The notes beneath the pieces are model-generated. The model was given only the letters and a program-made list of their open reading frames with translations. It searched no databases and had not been told where the DNA came from. Source: CAVVEC01 sp963747105 (GTDB lineage Bacteria > Acidobacteriota > Terriglobia > Terriglobales > Acidobacteriaceae). From it: a DNA stretch of 64,000 bases. The number at the start of each line of letters is the position of its first letter. The first letter of the stretch is position 1. The stretch is taken from the NCBI GenBank assembly GCA_963747105.1, contig CAVVEC010000002.1:694258-758257 (forward strand), in the 5' to 3' direction. The position numbers were made by a program, and so were the translations under genes. Below are positions 26,996-35,716 of this stretch, in pieces.

Positions 26996-27150
26996 GTCAG
27001 GATGCCGAAGCCCGGAAGCCAGCCCGCGAACAAACTGGTGATCCGGTTCGTAAGGATGATGTTGATCTTTGCCAGCCATCGCTTGCGAAACCGCATCATG
27101 AGAACGCCTGAAGCGGCGATGGCGATGATTATGATGGCTCCGACGCTCAT
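26959..27150 (-). pseudogene. N-terminal fragment of deazaflavin (F420)-dependent nitroreductase family protein
   Basis: 63 residues with one membrane-like stretch, then RITSLFAGWLPGFGILTYVGRKSGKGVR, which matches the N-terminal core of the DUF385/Ddn family (about 130-150 aa in full). The remainder is missing: the frame stops inside the 3' end of the integrase gene on the opposite strand. This looks like a host gene cut at the element junction. No function expected. Confidence 0.6.
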
Positions 27151-27186
27151 GGGGTCGCTAGTCCTTCGGTTCTCTAGCTCCCAACC

Positions 27187-27555
27187 CTATGCGACCACGG
27201 CGGACGCTTTCACGACTGATTGCTTCGCTGGAGCCAGTGCGATCAGCACAACACCGACAACTGCGAACACAACCACTCCCGCGAGTTCTCGGCGCTCGAT
27301 CACATTCCGGTATTCCTGCGCAGCCATTACCCCAGCATGCGCAAGATTTGCCCATCCGCCAAAGGCGATCAGGCTGCGGTTCGCGGCTGGGTCACGCACC
27401 GCCAGCAGCAAGAAAATTCCGAGTGTGACATAAATGCTCATTATCATTGGCACCGCAGGTTCTCGCGAGAAAAACATGGTCAGCGGAATTACTCCCGCTG
27501 TAAACAGCAAGCCCACCACAACCAATACAACTTTCAGCGCACGGTCTCGACGCAT
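27187..27555 (-). CDS. Four-helix membrane protein of unknown function (DUF6632-like)
   Basis: 122 aa from ATG 27555 behind AGGAGGACACC (an upstream in-frame start at 27579 is less likely). Four hydrophobic helices with the conserved-looking middle MIMSIYVTLGIFLLLAVRDP and FGGWANLAHAGVMAAQEY. I recall this pattern from small uncharacterised membrane proteins, possibly DUF6632. No function can be inferred. Confidence 0.75.
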   Translation of the reverse strand: MRRDRALKVVLVVVGLLFTAGVIPLTMFFSREPAVPMIMSIYVTLGIFLLLAVRDPAANRSLIAFGGWANLAHAGVMAAQEYRNVIERRELAGVVVFAVVGVVLIALAPAKQSVVKASAVVA

Positions 27556-27588
27556 GGTGTCCTCCTTTCGCGATTGCAACTACTCCTA

Positions 27589-28065
27589 TCAAGGCGAAAT
27601 CCGTCTCGCCTTCGGCTTGTGCTTCGACTTGGCACGAACCTTGCCCTCGGACGCTAGCACATCAGAAAGCTCGTAGGCTTCCCGAAGCCAGTCAGTAATC
27701 GGTGCCTCGACTTGATCGCGGTGCTTGATGTGAATGATGTGATACACCTTGGACTTCGATGCGGGGTCGCTTCGTCGGACTTGTGGAGCCTTCAGCGTGC
27801 GACCGAGGAAAACGCAGAGTTCGAGAAAATTCCGCTTGGGACGCACGAAGAAGTAGCAGGACTTGCGCGAGAACATGATCGCCTTGTGCGAAGCGTAAAT
27901 CCGTTGATCGCCGAAGGAGACGGCTGTCTCGCGCAGCCGTTCCCAAGCGTCCCGCAGATCGTCGGAGAGTTCCCTCGTAAGAGCCGCTTCAGTGGTCGTC
28001 CAACAGTCGTGCTCTTCTCCGTCCTCGATCCATTGTTTGCAGTGGTAGCACTCTCGACCGGGCAT
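27589..28065 (-). CDS. DUF5655-domain protein with N-terminal zinc-ribbon-like CxxC
   Basis: 158 aa. The N-terminus MPGRECYHCKQWIEDGEEHDC has a possible metal-binding Cys/His set. The main domain matches DUF5655 (YASHKAIMFSRKSCYFFVRPKRNFLELC, then IKHRDQVEAPITDWLREAYE). The C-terminus is lysine/arginine-rich. DUF5655 is often found near restriction or DNA-handling genes; function unknown. Confidence 0.75.
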   Translation of the reverse strand: MPGRECYHCKQWIEDGEEHDCWTTTEAALTRELSDDLRDAWERLRETAVSFGDQRIYASHKAIMFSRKSCYFFVRPKRNFLELCVFLGRTLKAPQVRRSDPASKSKVYHIIHIKHRDQVEAPITDWLREAYELSDVLASEGKVRAKSKHKPKARRISP

Positions 28066-28197
28066 ACCTCAGAATTGTACTGGCGATTGTCGAGGAACTG
28101 GCACTGCTGTGTCTGCTCGCCGCACATGCATACTTATCGGCAAGACCTTTCGACGCCTTGTTTTCGTAGTGCAGTGACTACATGGTAGCGTGGGCAG

Positions 28198-28270
28198 CTA
28201 TTGCAGCTTCGCGTCCTCAGCTTTGGCTTGCTTCAGAATGGGGATGTTGGGGTCGGCGTCTTTCCAGAGG
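28198..28270 (-). pseudogene. C-terminal scar of a TPR/serine-threonine kinase-type protein
   Basis: The last 23 codons read LWKDADPNIPILKQAKAEDAKLQ and stop. This is close to the recurrent C-terminal tail of acidobacterial TPR-containing kinase or cyclase proteins (LWKDADPDIPILK-type, from memory). Nothing upstream in frame continues it. A related tail ending AKAEYANLQ lies on the same strand at about 28976-29060. Both look like deletion scars. Confidence 0.5.
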
Positions 28271-28305
28271 TTCGTTGGGAAATGACTCCATGGTGGACGC
28301 CCTCG

Positions 28306-28815
28306 TTAAGCCGTTTTTAGCAGAGTCCAAATCCAGCCGATGAAGGTTAGCACGAGGAAAGGGTATGCGAAAAAGGGAAGTGGCGAGGAGGTAGGCAACA
28401 CCTGTTTGCCCCAAAATATGCTGGCTGCGGTGATCGCAAAGAGAATCGAACCAATAATGCCTACCACGCGAACCCAGACAGCGAATTCTTTCGGCACACT
28501 TGTGAGCAGAAGGGCTGCACACCATAACGCCGTGCCCGCAGCGAAGGAAGGAACGCTTCCTTCGGCAGTTGTCGCATTCCCGGTGAGCATGACACTCGAC
28601 GCGCACGCGAATACGAGAAATCCGGCGGCGACAATATCATTTCCCTTCCTGAAGAAATGTAGTGCGAGTAGTGCTGTGGCAACTATCAAGCCAACACCGT
28701 CAATCGCCCACAAAGCGGCTTGGAGATTACGTGCAGCGACGAATGTCCCTGCCATTCCGAAGACCCCGCCAAGTGCAAGACCAATCACAGCCACAATGTT
28801 CGCGGACTTTTTCAT
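28306..28815 (-). CDS. Membrane protein of unknown function
   Basis: 169 aa with five hydrophobic segments, beginning MKKSANIVAVIGLALGGVFG and ending FLVLTFIGWIWTLL. I do not recognise a family. Codon use and continuous helices support a real gene. It stands alone between two gene scars. Confidence 0.7.
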   Translation of the reverse strand: MKKSANIVAVIGLALGGVFGMAGTFVAARNLQAALWAIDGVGLIVATALLALHFFRKGNDIVAAGFLVFACASSVMLTGNATTAEGSVPSFAAGTALWCAALLLTSVPKEFAVWVRVVGIIGSILFAITAASIFWGKQVLPTSSPLPFFAYPFLVLTFIGWIWTLLKTA

Positions 28816-29105
28816 ATTGGAGGGCTATCATATACCACACGCAGACCCAGCACCTTGCGGAATTGGTCAAAATCAGAATCCGCATCGGTTCAGCTAATTC
28901 GCTGTAATCCGCCTTCCTTACAACCCGCTGGTCAAAAATGGCTTCGCCGCCCATAGCAGCATTTGATGCGAGTCGCTATTGCAGATTCGCGTACTCGGCT
29001 TTGGCTTCAGGATTTTGGAACAGACCTTTTCGGAAGGCTCGGAGCGATTCAAACGTGGTAACGAATAGAGTAGAATTTTGCGCCAGTTCTCCCGGAGGGA
29101 AAACA

Positions 29106-29531
29106 ATGCGCCGTTATCACCACATCGGGATTCCCACTAACGAATCGAAGGCCGGGGAGACCCACTTGAAACACCTGAAAGTCTTCGTCGTCAGTCACCA
29201 GAAAAGCGAATTTGGCGTGGAATGGATGCGCTTCGAGGCAGATGCGGCGGTTCCCGATCTTGTCCGGCGAGTGGCGCACGTCGCGTTCGAAGTGACCGAC
29301 CTCTCTTCCGAGCTTGCTGGGCGCGAAATCCTGATTCCTCCGAACAGCCCATCCGACGGTGTCCGTGTCGCATTCATTGTCGAAAACGGTGCGCCCATCG
29401 AACTGCTCGAATTTACCGACCCCAAACATCCAGCCCGCCATAGAGATTTCCGGCCGCATCCAAGGTCAGGCTACCGATCGGACCAGCTCCATCTTTGCCT
29501 CCTTGGAAGTTATACAGCACCTTGTACCTAG
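29106..29531 (+). CDS. VOC/glyoxalase-family protein, 3' end probably chimeric
   Basis: 141 aa. The VOC fold is recognisable: MRRYHHIGIPT with the metal His, VEWMRFEADA, VAHVAFEVTDL and IELLEFTD near the C-terminus. ATG 29106 follows GGAGGG. The natural end seems to be around EFTDPKHPA; the last 25 residues are read from the antisense of a GloVer gene fragment, so the gene was probably fused to foreign DNA at about 29440. The substrate is unknown. Confidence 0.75.
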   Translation: MRRYHHIGIPTNESKAGETHLKHLKVFVVSHQKSEFGVEWMRFEADAAVPDLVRRVAHVAFEVTDLSSELAGREILIPPNSPSDGVRVAFIVENGAPIELLEFTDPKHPARHRDFRPHPRSGYRSDQLHLCLLGSYTAPCT

Positions 29532-29622
29532 GTTTGGCCCAAGCCCCGGCAGGCATCAAAGCCAAAGTCGTTACCAGAATCGCGAAAACCACCGTTGCTC
29601 TCGTGCAGGATTTCCATCGCAT
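29413..29622 (-). pseudogene. GloVer-repeat protein, N-terminal fragment
   Basis: From ATG 29622 it reads a signal peptide (MRWKSCTRATVVFAILVTTL, cleavage near GAWA) and one start of a GloVer repeat (VLYNFQGGKDGAGPIGSLT, LDAAGNLYG). Homology stops at about 29440, where the sequence passes antisense into the VOC gene. Only the first 60 residues of a roughly 400-residue protein remain. Confidence 0.75.
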
Positions 29623-29793
29623 GATCGTTACCTCACTTCGGCGTGGCCGGGGAAAAGGGAGGGAGTTACTGCCAAATCTGCCAGCAGAGCGGAATTGTAC
29701 CACGGAAGGCCGGGCCTCCAGCAGTCTTGTGACACGCGCAGACGCGGCATGGCGAGTGCCTTAACGGCCCGTCCTCGAAAGTCGGCCCGCAGG

Positions 29794-31062
29794 CTAGGGT
29801 GTGATCTTGAACACCACGCCGCAGCCGGGTATTCCGTTGATCTTACAGTTGATGTCACCGCCTTGCAGGGCCACCCCATAGAGGCTGCCCGAATGATCCA
29901 CAATTAGGCCCACCTCCGGTAGCGCACCGTCGGTACCGTCACTGAAGCTGTGGAGCACCGTCTCCTTCCCGGTTGTATCCAGTTTGAACGCTACTCCACA
30001 CGTGTTCCCGTTGCAGTTGCGATCGGTTCCTCCCTCGTCCGTCGTGCCGTACAAGTTTCCATTGCTGTCGCGTACCAACGGTCCGCCTCCAGGATATTGC
30101 CCATCGGCGCAGTTCGAGAGGGAGCAGAAACTGTAAAGCACAGTCTCCCCGTTAGCGGACAGCTCGAAAACCACCCCACACCCGCTGCCGCCTCCACAAT
30201 CCATGTTGCCGCCATACCCGGTCGTCCCGTAAAGATTTCCGTCGGCACCAAGAAGCAGTATCGAGTCGGGATGTGACCCGTCATCGGACCCAATGAACGC
30301 GTGCAGTACCGTGAAATTACCCACTGTGTCCAGTTCGAAAATCTCACCGTCACCACCGCTGCAGTTATAGCCACCGCTCTCCGCTGCCCCATATAGGTTA
30401 CCGGCAGAGTCCAGAATCACTCCTACGGGAATGCATCCGTCGGAACCGGTGAAGCTATGCAGTATGGTCTCATTTCCATTTTTGTCCACCTTGAAAACCG
30501 TCCCAGCCGCAGAAGGGCCCCCGAGTTCGGTAGTGCCGTACAAATTACCCGCCGCGTCTTCGACCACAGGCGAATCCGGGTACACCCCGTCTGGCATCCC
30601 CGTGAATTTGTACAACACCGTTTCCTTTCCCGTCTTGTCCAGCTTGAACACCGTGCCACAACCAAGTGAATTGTTCTTGCATGTCATATCGCCGCCCAGT
30701 TCGGTGGTCCCATAAAGATTTCCTGAGCCGTCCCACATGAGTCCTGCATAGGGATTCATCCCATCCTTGCCGTTGAACGTGTGCAGCCACACCTGCTTGC
30801 CGCTCTTATCCAGCTTGAAGGCAGTGCCGCAGGGGTAGCCGTTGCACATCCCGTGACCGCCGCCTGCCGTGGTCCCGTACAAGTTTCCCAAAGCGTCCCT
30901 TACCAACACTCCAGCCGGCCCGTAGCCGTTGGACTTGTGAAACGTGTGCAGCACCTTGAACGTCTGCGCTCGCGCCGGTTGCGCCGCAACACCTGCAACC
31001 ACAAGCCAGAGCGCGACTACCGAAACCGCTGTCTTTGGGAAGCACATTCTCGAATTCATCAT
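29794..31062 (-). CDS. Secreted GloVer-repeat protein (TIGR03803-like)
   Basis: 422 aa from ATG 31062 (a second Met codon is adjacent). A signal peptide ends near PARAQTF. The mature part is about eight repeats of roughly 40-45 residues with the core GNLYGTTxxGG...GTVFKLD..GKETVLYSF..DG..P. This variant is rich in paired Cys per repeat (CNGYPCG, CKNNSLGCG, CNGNTCG). The repeats probably fold as a beta-propeller-like surface or extracellular protein. It is 20 nt downstream of a GYAYET gene and ends a minus-strand operon. Confidence 0.88.
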   Translation of the reverse strand: MMNSRMCFPKTAVSVVALWLVVAGVAAQPARAQTFKVLHTFHKSNGYGPAGVLVRDALGNLYGTTAGGGHGMCNGYPCGTAFKLDKSGKQVWLHTFNGKDGMNPYAGLMWDGSGNLYGTTELGGDMTCKNNSLGCGTVFKLDKTGKETVLYKFTGMPDGVYPDSPVVEDAAGNLYGTTELGGPSAAGTVFKVDKNGNETILHSFTGSDGCIPVGVILDSAGNLYGAAESGGYNCSGGDGEIFELDTVGNFTVLHAFIGSDDGSHPDSILLLGADGNLYGTTGYGGNMDCGGGSGCGVVFELSANGETVLYSFCSLSNCADGQYPGGGPLVRDSNGNLYGTTDEGGTDRNCNGNTCGVAFKLDTTGKETVLHSFSDGTDGALPEVGLIVDHSGSLYGVALQGGDINCKINGIPGCGVVFKITP

Positions 31063-31082
31063 CTGAGCACCGCTCCAACGTC

Positions 31083-31781
31083 TTATTTCTGTCTCCAAGT
31101 GTGTAGCCCGTTCGCTCCCGCTGCTAGGGCTCCGAGAGTGGCAGGTTCGAGGGTGATGACATCCGGTCCCTTGGTCTTGCCCGTAATGATTGATTTGCCG
31201 GGGATAGTTTCGTAGGCATAGCCCAGCAATTCAGCAGCGAGCCAGTTAATCCAGAGCTTGACGTTAAGGCGGGCCCAGCCATAGTGGACCTTGCCATGAA
31301 TGTGGAATTTCAAGCCCAGATAGCCACGGCGGACGTTGTCCCACGAACCGAGAGTTTGTGTGTGACAAAAACTGGTGTCTGTGTGGGTGCAGGTTCGACG
31401 ACGGTAAAGCATCTTTTGACGTGATGTCTTAAATTGCATCTCCGGGCCGATCACGGTGCCAGAACGCAGGACACGAGCGTGGCCCGCGACGCCATTCCGC
31501 CCCTCCGGCGTAATCGTCAAACTATCTATAAAAATACTGCCGACGCTATTAGAGTATCCAGTGTTGAGGAACTTGAAGCCGTTACTGCCCTCCGGGTAGA
31601 ACTTGAGATTGTAGTGGTCCCCGTTCGGTCCGAGATAGACATGTGTGGGCGTATACACAATTTTGGCTTCGGCTGGTGGGATCAACGCCAACACGCTCAC
31701 TCCCGCCGCACTTGCCGCGAGAGCATATCCGCTCAGCCGATGCTCCAAAGAAGTAGACGAAGACTTGGCTCGTCGTTTCAT
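31083..31781 (-). CDS. GYAYET-family secreted protein 1
   Basis: 232 aa, ATG 31781 overlapping the previous stop by 4 nt. Conserved N-terminal module LEHRLSGYALAASAAGVSVLALIPPAEAKIVYT acts as a signal peptide. The family core follows: GYLGLKFHIHGKVHYGWARL, then GYAYETIPGKSIITGKTKG. It lacks the usual Dx(N)xDG calcium-type motif (it reads LKFYPEGSNGFKF). Its tail, PATLGALAAGANGLHTWRQK, is more hydrophobic than in its siblings. Function unknown; secretion is inferred. Confidence 0.85.
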   Translation of the reverse strand: MKRRAKSSSTSLEHRLSGYALAASAAGVSVLALIPPAEAKIVYTPTHVYLGPNGDHYNLKFYPEGSNGFKFLNTGYSNSVGSIFIDSLTITPEGRNGVAGHARVLRSGTVIGPEMQFKTSRQKMLYRRRTCTHTDTSFCHTQTLGSWDNVRRGYLGLKFHIHGKVHYGWARLNVKLWINWLAAELLGYAYETIPGKSIITGKTKGPDVITLEPATLGALAAGANGLHTWRQK

Positions 31782-32494
31782 TTCGTCTCCTTCGCCCTCC
31801 ACGCCGGAATCGTAGATGCGCCGCGTGCTAGGTGACCAAGGCTTGCTGGTTCGAGCGTGATGACATCCTTCCCGTGAGTCTTTCCAGCAATGATCGGCTT
31901 GTTCGGGATGGTTTCGTAGGCGTAGCCGGTCAGCGTTGCAGTGATGTAGTAGCCGTCCACCACCTTGACGCGTAACCGCGCCCATCCGTAGTGACTCCGC
32001 CCCTTAATATTGAACTTCAATCCGAGATAGCGACCTTTTGCACCACCCCAGAAGCCACGGTCCATGCTGTAGTACTTGCGGATAGCCAAAACCATCAGAC
32101 CGTTGTAACCACGAGAGCGGAAGTTGGAAGGCGCAATCGTTGTTCCAGAATTGAGCGCTAGAGCCAATGTGGAAGAGCTGTGTACACTAACCTCCACGGC
32201 GTTACCTCCGCCGGATGGAGACACCAATAGCTTCTCACCGACAAGTTCAGTGCTACTGAATGCTGACCAATAAAACGTGAAGTCAATGGTGCGGTCATGG
32301 TTAAGGTCAAGGTGAAACAGTCTCAAACCCTCGCTCCCAATCTTGACGTTTGCAGGCCTATAAATAATCTTCGCCTCGCTCGGTTGGGTCAACGCGAGGA
32401 TTCCCACTCCAGCTGCACTTGCAGCCAACGCATATGAGTTCAGCCGCTGGTGTAGGGAATCGGAAATTCGAGAAGGCGTCCGTGTATGTCGCAT
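31778..32494 (-). CDS. GYAYET-family secreted protein 2
   Basis: 238 aa from ATG 32494. Signal module HQRLNSYALAASAAGVGILALTQPSEAKIIY, then HLDLNHDRTIDFTF in the place of the family's DLNHDG motif, GRYLGLKFNIKGRSHYGWARL, GYAYETIPNKPIIAGKTHG and tail SLGHLARGASTIPAWRAKE. Middle gene of a minus-strand operon: 28 nt after gene 3 and 4-nt overlap with gene 1. Confidence 0.87.
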   Translation of the reverse strand: MRHTRTPSRISDSLHQRLNSYALAASAAGVGILALTQPSEAKIIYRPANVKIGSEGLRLFHLDLNHDRTIDFTFYWSAFSSTELVGEKLLVSPSGGGNAVEVSVHSSSTLALALNSGTTIAPSNFRSRGYNGLMVLAIRKYYSMDRGFWGGAKGRYLGLKFNIKGRSHYGWARLRVKVVDGYYITATLTGYAYETIPNKPIIAGKTHGKDVITLEPASLGHLARGASTIPAWRAKETK

Positions 32495-32522
32495 GTGTTC
32501 CTCTCCATCGCTCAGCGAATCG

Positions 32523-33308
32523 CTATTTTCGTGCATTCCTCTTGCGAGACATCGCATAGCTCAATGAACCCCGAGCCAAGTCCCCAAGACTGCCTGCCTC
32601 GACCGTGATTACATCCGGACCTTTGGTTTTTCCTGCGATGATGGGCTTGTTCGGAATGGTCTCGTAGGCGTAGCCACCGAGAGTCGCATACTTGTTCGTG
32701 TTCCACGCATCAGCGTAGGTAATGACCCGTGCCCAGCCGTAGTGAACATTTTCTCGAATGAAAAACCTCAGACCGAGATACGCCGCAACTCCGTGCGCCC
32801 ATGGCCCAGACGAAAAAGTGTGACTTGTTCGGTCCCAAGTGAACATTCCACCTTCGCCCTGTTGAAAGTGGCTATTCGATTCAATTACTGCACCGTAGGA
32901 GAGCGCTGCTGCCCAGAGTCGCCGCGAGGTTGACGTTCTCAAGATTTCATTACCGCTATTCTTCGGCTCGATGCCCAGCCCCCCGCCTTCTCCACCCCCG
33001 CCGCAACGGAGGATAAAGTCAGTTCGCCGATGCCGGTGCAAGTCGAGCTTAAGTGAGCCACTGCAGCCGGAATAGGTCCTGTGGTTACAGGGAAGGCGCT
33101 TGTGAACAGGGGTGTAGACAATCCTTGCCTCAGCTGGTTCCGAGAAAACAAACAAACTCGCAAGCCCTGCACCCATGGGAAAGGCATATTCAGCGGGCTG
33201 CGCCAACGCCAATATTCCCACCCCCGCCGCGCTCGCCGCCAGCGCATACGAGTTGAGCCGCTGATGCAGTGATTCGGAAATTCGAGAGGGTGTCCGGGGA
33301 CGTTGCAT
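32523..33308 (-). CDS. GYAYET-family secreted protein 3 (long N-terminus)
   Basis: 261 aa, ATG 33308 with AAGGAGG five bases upstream, and the operon promoter about 30 bases further. After the common ALAQPAE it has an extra hydrophobic stretch (YAFPMGAGLASLFVFSEPAEA) before RIVYT, so the signal region is roughly doubled. LKLDLHRHRRTDF replaces the DLNHDG motif. AYLGLRFFIRENVHYGWARV and GYAYETIPNKPIIAGKTKG are intact. The tail is divergent (SLGDLARGSLSYAMSRKR). Confidence 0.87.
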   Translation of the reverse strand: MQRPRTPSRISESLHQRLNSYALAASAAGVGILALAQPAEYAFPMGAGLASLFVFSEPAEARIVYTPVHKRLPCNHRTYSGCSGSLKLDLHRHRRTDFILRCGGGGEGGGLGIEPKNSGNEILRTSTSRRLWAAALSYGAVIESNSHFQQGEGGMFTWDRTSHTFSSGPWAHGVAAYLGLRFFIRENVHYGWARVITYADAWNTNKYATLGGYAYETIPNKPIIAGKTKGPDVITVEAGSLGDLARGSLSYAMSRKRNARK

Positions 33309-33336
33309 AAGTCCTCCTTCAAGGCGGGCGTGGATC

Positions 33337-33365
33337 ATTGTCGCCCTCGCCGGGTCGGGTGTCAA
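33337..33365 (-). promoter_or_regulatory. Promoter of the GYAYET 3-2-1/GloVer operon
   Basis: On the minus strand TTGACA (33360-33365), a 17-nt spacer and GACAAT (33337-33342). The same arrangement with nearly the same spacer occurs before GYAYET 12 and 14, and a variant before 5. Confidence 0.75.
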
Positions 33366-33420
33366 TCGGGGTCCCCAAAGTGCTCTCATCTGCGCTGGAA
33401 GTGAGCCACACAAAGAAAAG

Positions 33421-33445
33421 AGCCGAACCGGGTCAGGGTTCGGCT
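33421..33445. other. Perfect 9-bp hairpin between divergent transcription units
   Basis: AGCCGAACC pairs with GGTTCGGCT around a 7-nt loop. It lies between the minus-strand GYAYET operon promoter and the plus-strand GloVer promoter. It is followed on the plus strand by TCCTAAAAAGG. It could be a leftover terminator or an operator-like inverted repeat. Confidence 0.45.
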
Positions 33446-33588
33446 TCCTAAAAAGGAAAGGTTGTCATGAAACACGACCCCTTTTTACATGAGTGTGGCC
33501 AGTCTTGTCTGTGACATACATCACGCCCGAACGTTAGCGGCCTTGGCCACGGCGATGGTTTCCCCGCAGAGTGGGCCGAAAGTCCCCG

Positions 33589-33616
33589 TTGACTTCGTGG
33601 GGCGGAGGGCTAGGAT
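33589..33616 (+). promoter_or_regulatory. Putative promoter of GloVer gene at 33644
   Basis: TTGACT (33589-33594), a 16-nt spacer and TAGGAT (33611-33616), 28 bases before the ATG. The segment GTGGGCCGAAAGTC just upstream recurs before the other plus-strand GloVer gene at 46636, which has TTCACA-N16-TAGCAT. Confidence 0.6.
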
Positions 33617-33643
33617 GGTTGGGGTTAAACACGGGAGGCAATC

Positions 33644-34852
33644 ATGACGACCTCAGCGCAACATCGGGGCTGGATTCCGGGGATACGTATGGGGGCGGCA
33701 GGTGTCGCGATGGCGTTAGCGGTCGTACTTGGGTTCGGGGTAGTTACAACCCAATCAGCGCAAGCGCAGACTTTCACGACCCTTTACGTGTTCAAGGGCG
33801 GGACTGATGGAGAAGGCCCCATAGCAGGCTTGGTCCGCGACGCCAACGGTAATCTGTACGGAACCACCGTCCAAGGGGGCACTTCAAATGCTGGAACAGT
33901 GTTCCGGTTGGACACGAGCGGCCATGAGGCTGTGCTGTACAGTTTTTGTTTTGCTGGGCAGACCTGCCCGGATGGGTATTTTCCCGAAGCAGGTTTGGTC
34001 AGAGATGTTGAGGGCGATCTCTACGGCACTACCGAGGAGGGAGGCGCCTACGGCTACGGAGTGGTGTTCAAGCTCCATAAGACTGGCAAAGAGACCGTGC
34101 TCTACAGTTTCACTGGAGGCGTGGACGGGGCAACTCCCACAGCCCGGATAGTCCGGGACCCGGACGGCAATCTATTCGGCACAACCCTGTATGGTGGCAC
34201 CTACGGTGACGGAACAGTGTTCAAGCTGGATACCAGAGGCAAGGAGACGGTGCTGCACAGCTTCGCAGGCGGGGCTGACGGGGCAGGTCCGGTCGGGGGT
34301 CTGATTCGAGACGCCAACGGCACGCTCTATGGAACAACTTTCGGTGGCAACGGTTCTGATTATGGAACGGTGTTCAAACTTAGCGTGATTGGCGAGGAAA
34401 CCGTGCTGTACCGCTTCGCCGGGGGTACCCACGGCGAACATCCCCAAGGGGGGGTAGTGCGGGATGCGCGGGGTAACCTCTACGGTACCACGTTCTCCGG
34501 TGGCGCTTTCGGCTTCGGAGCGGTATTTAGGATGACAAGGAGGGGCAAGGAGACTGTTCTCTACAGCTTCGCTGGGGGCACGGATGGAGCGGCTCCCATA
34601 GGAGGGTTGGTCCGGGATAGAGCGGGCAACTTGTATGGCACTACTACGGGGGGTGGGGCTTCTGGCTTGGGAACGGTTTTTAAGGTAGATGGGGCCCAAA
34701 TGGAAAGCGTTTTGCACAGTTTTGCAGGCGGGGCAGACGGAGAGCAGCCCTATGGAGCGTTAATACGGGACGCGACCGGAATTCTCTACGGAACAAGTTT
34801 CGGGTGTGCCTGCCCCTCCGACTTCGGAACGGTGTTCAAGCTCGCCCCTTGA
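33644..34852 (+). CDS. Secreted GloVer-repeat protein
   Basis: 402 aa, ATG 33644 behind GGGAGG. Signal peptide MTTSAQHRGWIPGIRMGAAG... ending QSAQAQT. About eight near-identical repeats of about 37-40 residues (GNLYGTTxxGGxxxxGTVFKLDxxGKETVLYSFAGGxDGxxP). It is regular and mostly Cys-free, apart from one Cys pair in repeat 2 and one in the last. The plus-strand orientation breaks the run of minus-strand GYAYET genes, so it has its own promoter. Likely beta-propeller-like exported protein; role unknown. Confidence 0.9.
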   Translation: MTTSAQHRGWIPGIRMGAAGVAMALAVVLGFGVVTTQSAQAQTFTTLYVFKGGTDGEGPIAGLVRDANGNLYGTTVQGGTSNAGTVFRLDTSGHEAVLYSFCFAGQTCPDGYFPEAGLVRDVEGDLYGTTEEGGAYGYGVVFKLHKTGKETVLYSFTGGVDGATPTARIVRDPDGNLFGTTLYGGTYGDGTVFKLDTRGKETVLHSFAGGADGAGPVGGLIRDANGTLYGTTFGGNGSDYGTVFKLSVIGEETVLYRFAGGTHGEHPQGGVVRDARGNLYGTTFSGGAFGFGAVFRMTRRGKETVLYSFAGGTDGAAPIGGLVRDRAGNLYGTTTGGGASGLGTVFKVDGAQMESVLHSFAGGADGEQPYGALIRDATGILYGTSFGCACPSDFGTVFKLAP

Positions 34853-34930
34853 TTGCGATGGCAAGGAGCGAACAGCCGATTATCGGCGCTCAATTTCTGC
34901 CGTGCTGTGGGTCAACCGAGTGTGCGAACG

Positions 34931-35716
34931 TCAGTCCTTCCCGCGCCAAGCCGGAATCGCCGATGCCCCTCGCGCCAAGCGACCGAGGCTCGCGGGTTCG
35001 AGGGTGATGACATCCGGCCCTTTGGTCTTGCCTGCGATGATCGGCTTGTCGGCGATGGTTTCGTAGGCGTATCCGGTGAGAGTGGCCCAGGGGTTTCCAC
35101 CGCAACATGTTCCTGTACTGAGGCGCGCCCAACCGTAATGAGCCTTGCCCTTGATGTAGAACTTCAGCCCGAGATAGCGATTCTGAACATCCACCCAGGG
35201 CCCCAACTCGAAAGAGGCATTGTGGCTGTAGTAATAAAACATCCCGAATGCCCGTCCCTGGTGAAATTTTGCATTGCGCTGGATAACCTTCCCTTTATGC
35301 AAAGCGACGGCAAACGATCCCCAGGACGACCCTCCATTCGTTACGATAGTCGTCCAACCTTCATTCTGTTTGTTCACCGGGACAAGGTCAAGCCAGTTGC
35401 CGGGATGGCCATAATTGGCTGTGAGCTTAAAGTCGGCCATCCCGTCGTGGTTCAAGTCGAGCTTGAGCGTGCCATGACAGAATCCGCTGGTGCCGTGGCA
35501 ATAGAGAGCACTGCTCGCGGGCGTATAAACAATCTTTGCCTCGGCTGACTCTGGCATAGCGACTGCGCCCACCAAAGTTAAGCCTGCCGCAGGGAGGGCA
35601 GATTGAGCTATCGGCAGGAGCGCCCGCAGGCTTACCCCCGCGGCACTTGCCGCAAGCGCATATCCGCTCAGCCGATGCTCTAACGAAGAAGCCAGCCTCC
35701 TCGATTGACGTTTCAT
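34931..35716 (-). CDS. GYAYET-family secreted protein 4 (long N-terminus)
   Basis: 261 aa, ATG 35716 overlapping the stop of gene 5 by 4 nt. Its signal region is extended by a second hydrophobic segment (QSALPAAGLTLVGAVAMPES) before AEAKIVYT. It keeps LDLNHDGMADFKL, NRYLGLKFYIKGKAHYGWARL and GYAYETIADKPIIAGKTKG; the Cys pair CC in TGTCCGGNPW is unusual. Tail PASLGRLARGASAIPAWRGKD. Confidence 0.88.
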   Translation of the reverse strand: MKRQSRRLASSLEHRLSGYALAASAAGVSLRALLPIAQSALPAAGLTLVGAVAMPESAEAKIVYTPASSALYCHGTSGFCHGTLKLDLNHDGMADFKLTANYGHPGNWLDLVPVNKQNEGWTTIVTNGGSSWGSFAVALHKGKVIQRNAKFHQGRAFGMFYYYSHNASFELGPWVDVQNRYLGLKFYIKGKAHYGWARLSTGTCCGGNPWATLTGYAYETIADKPIIAGKTKGPDVITLEPASLGRLARGASAIPAWRGKD

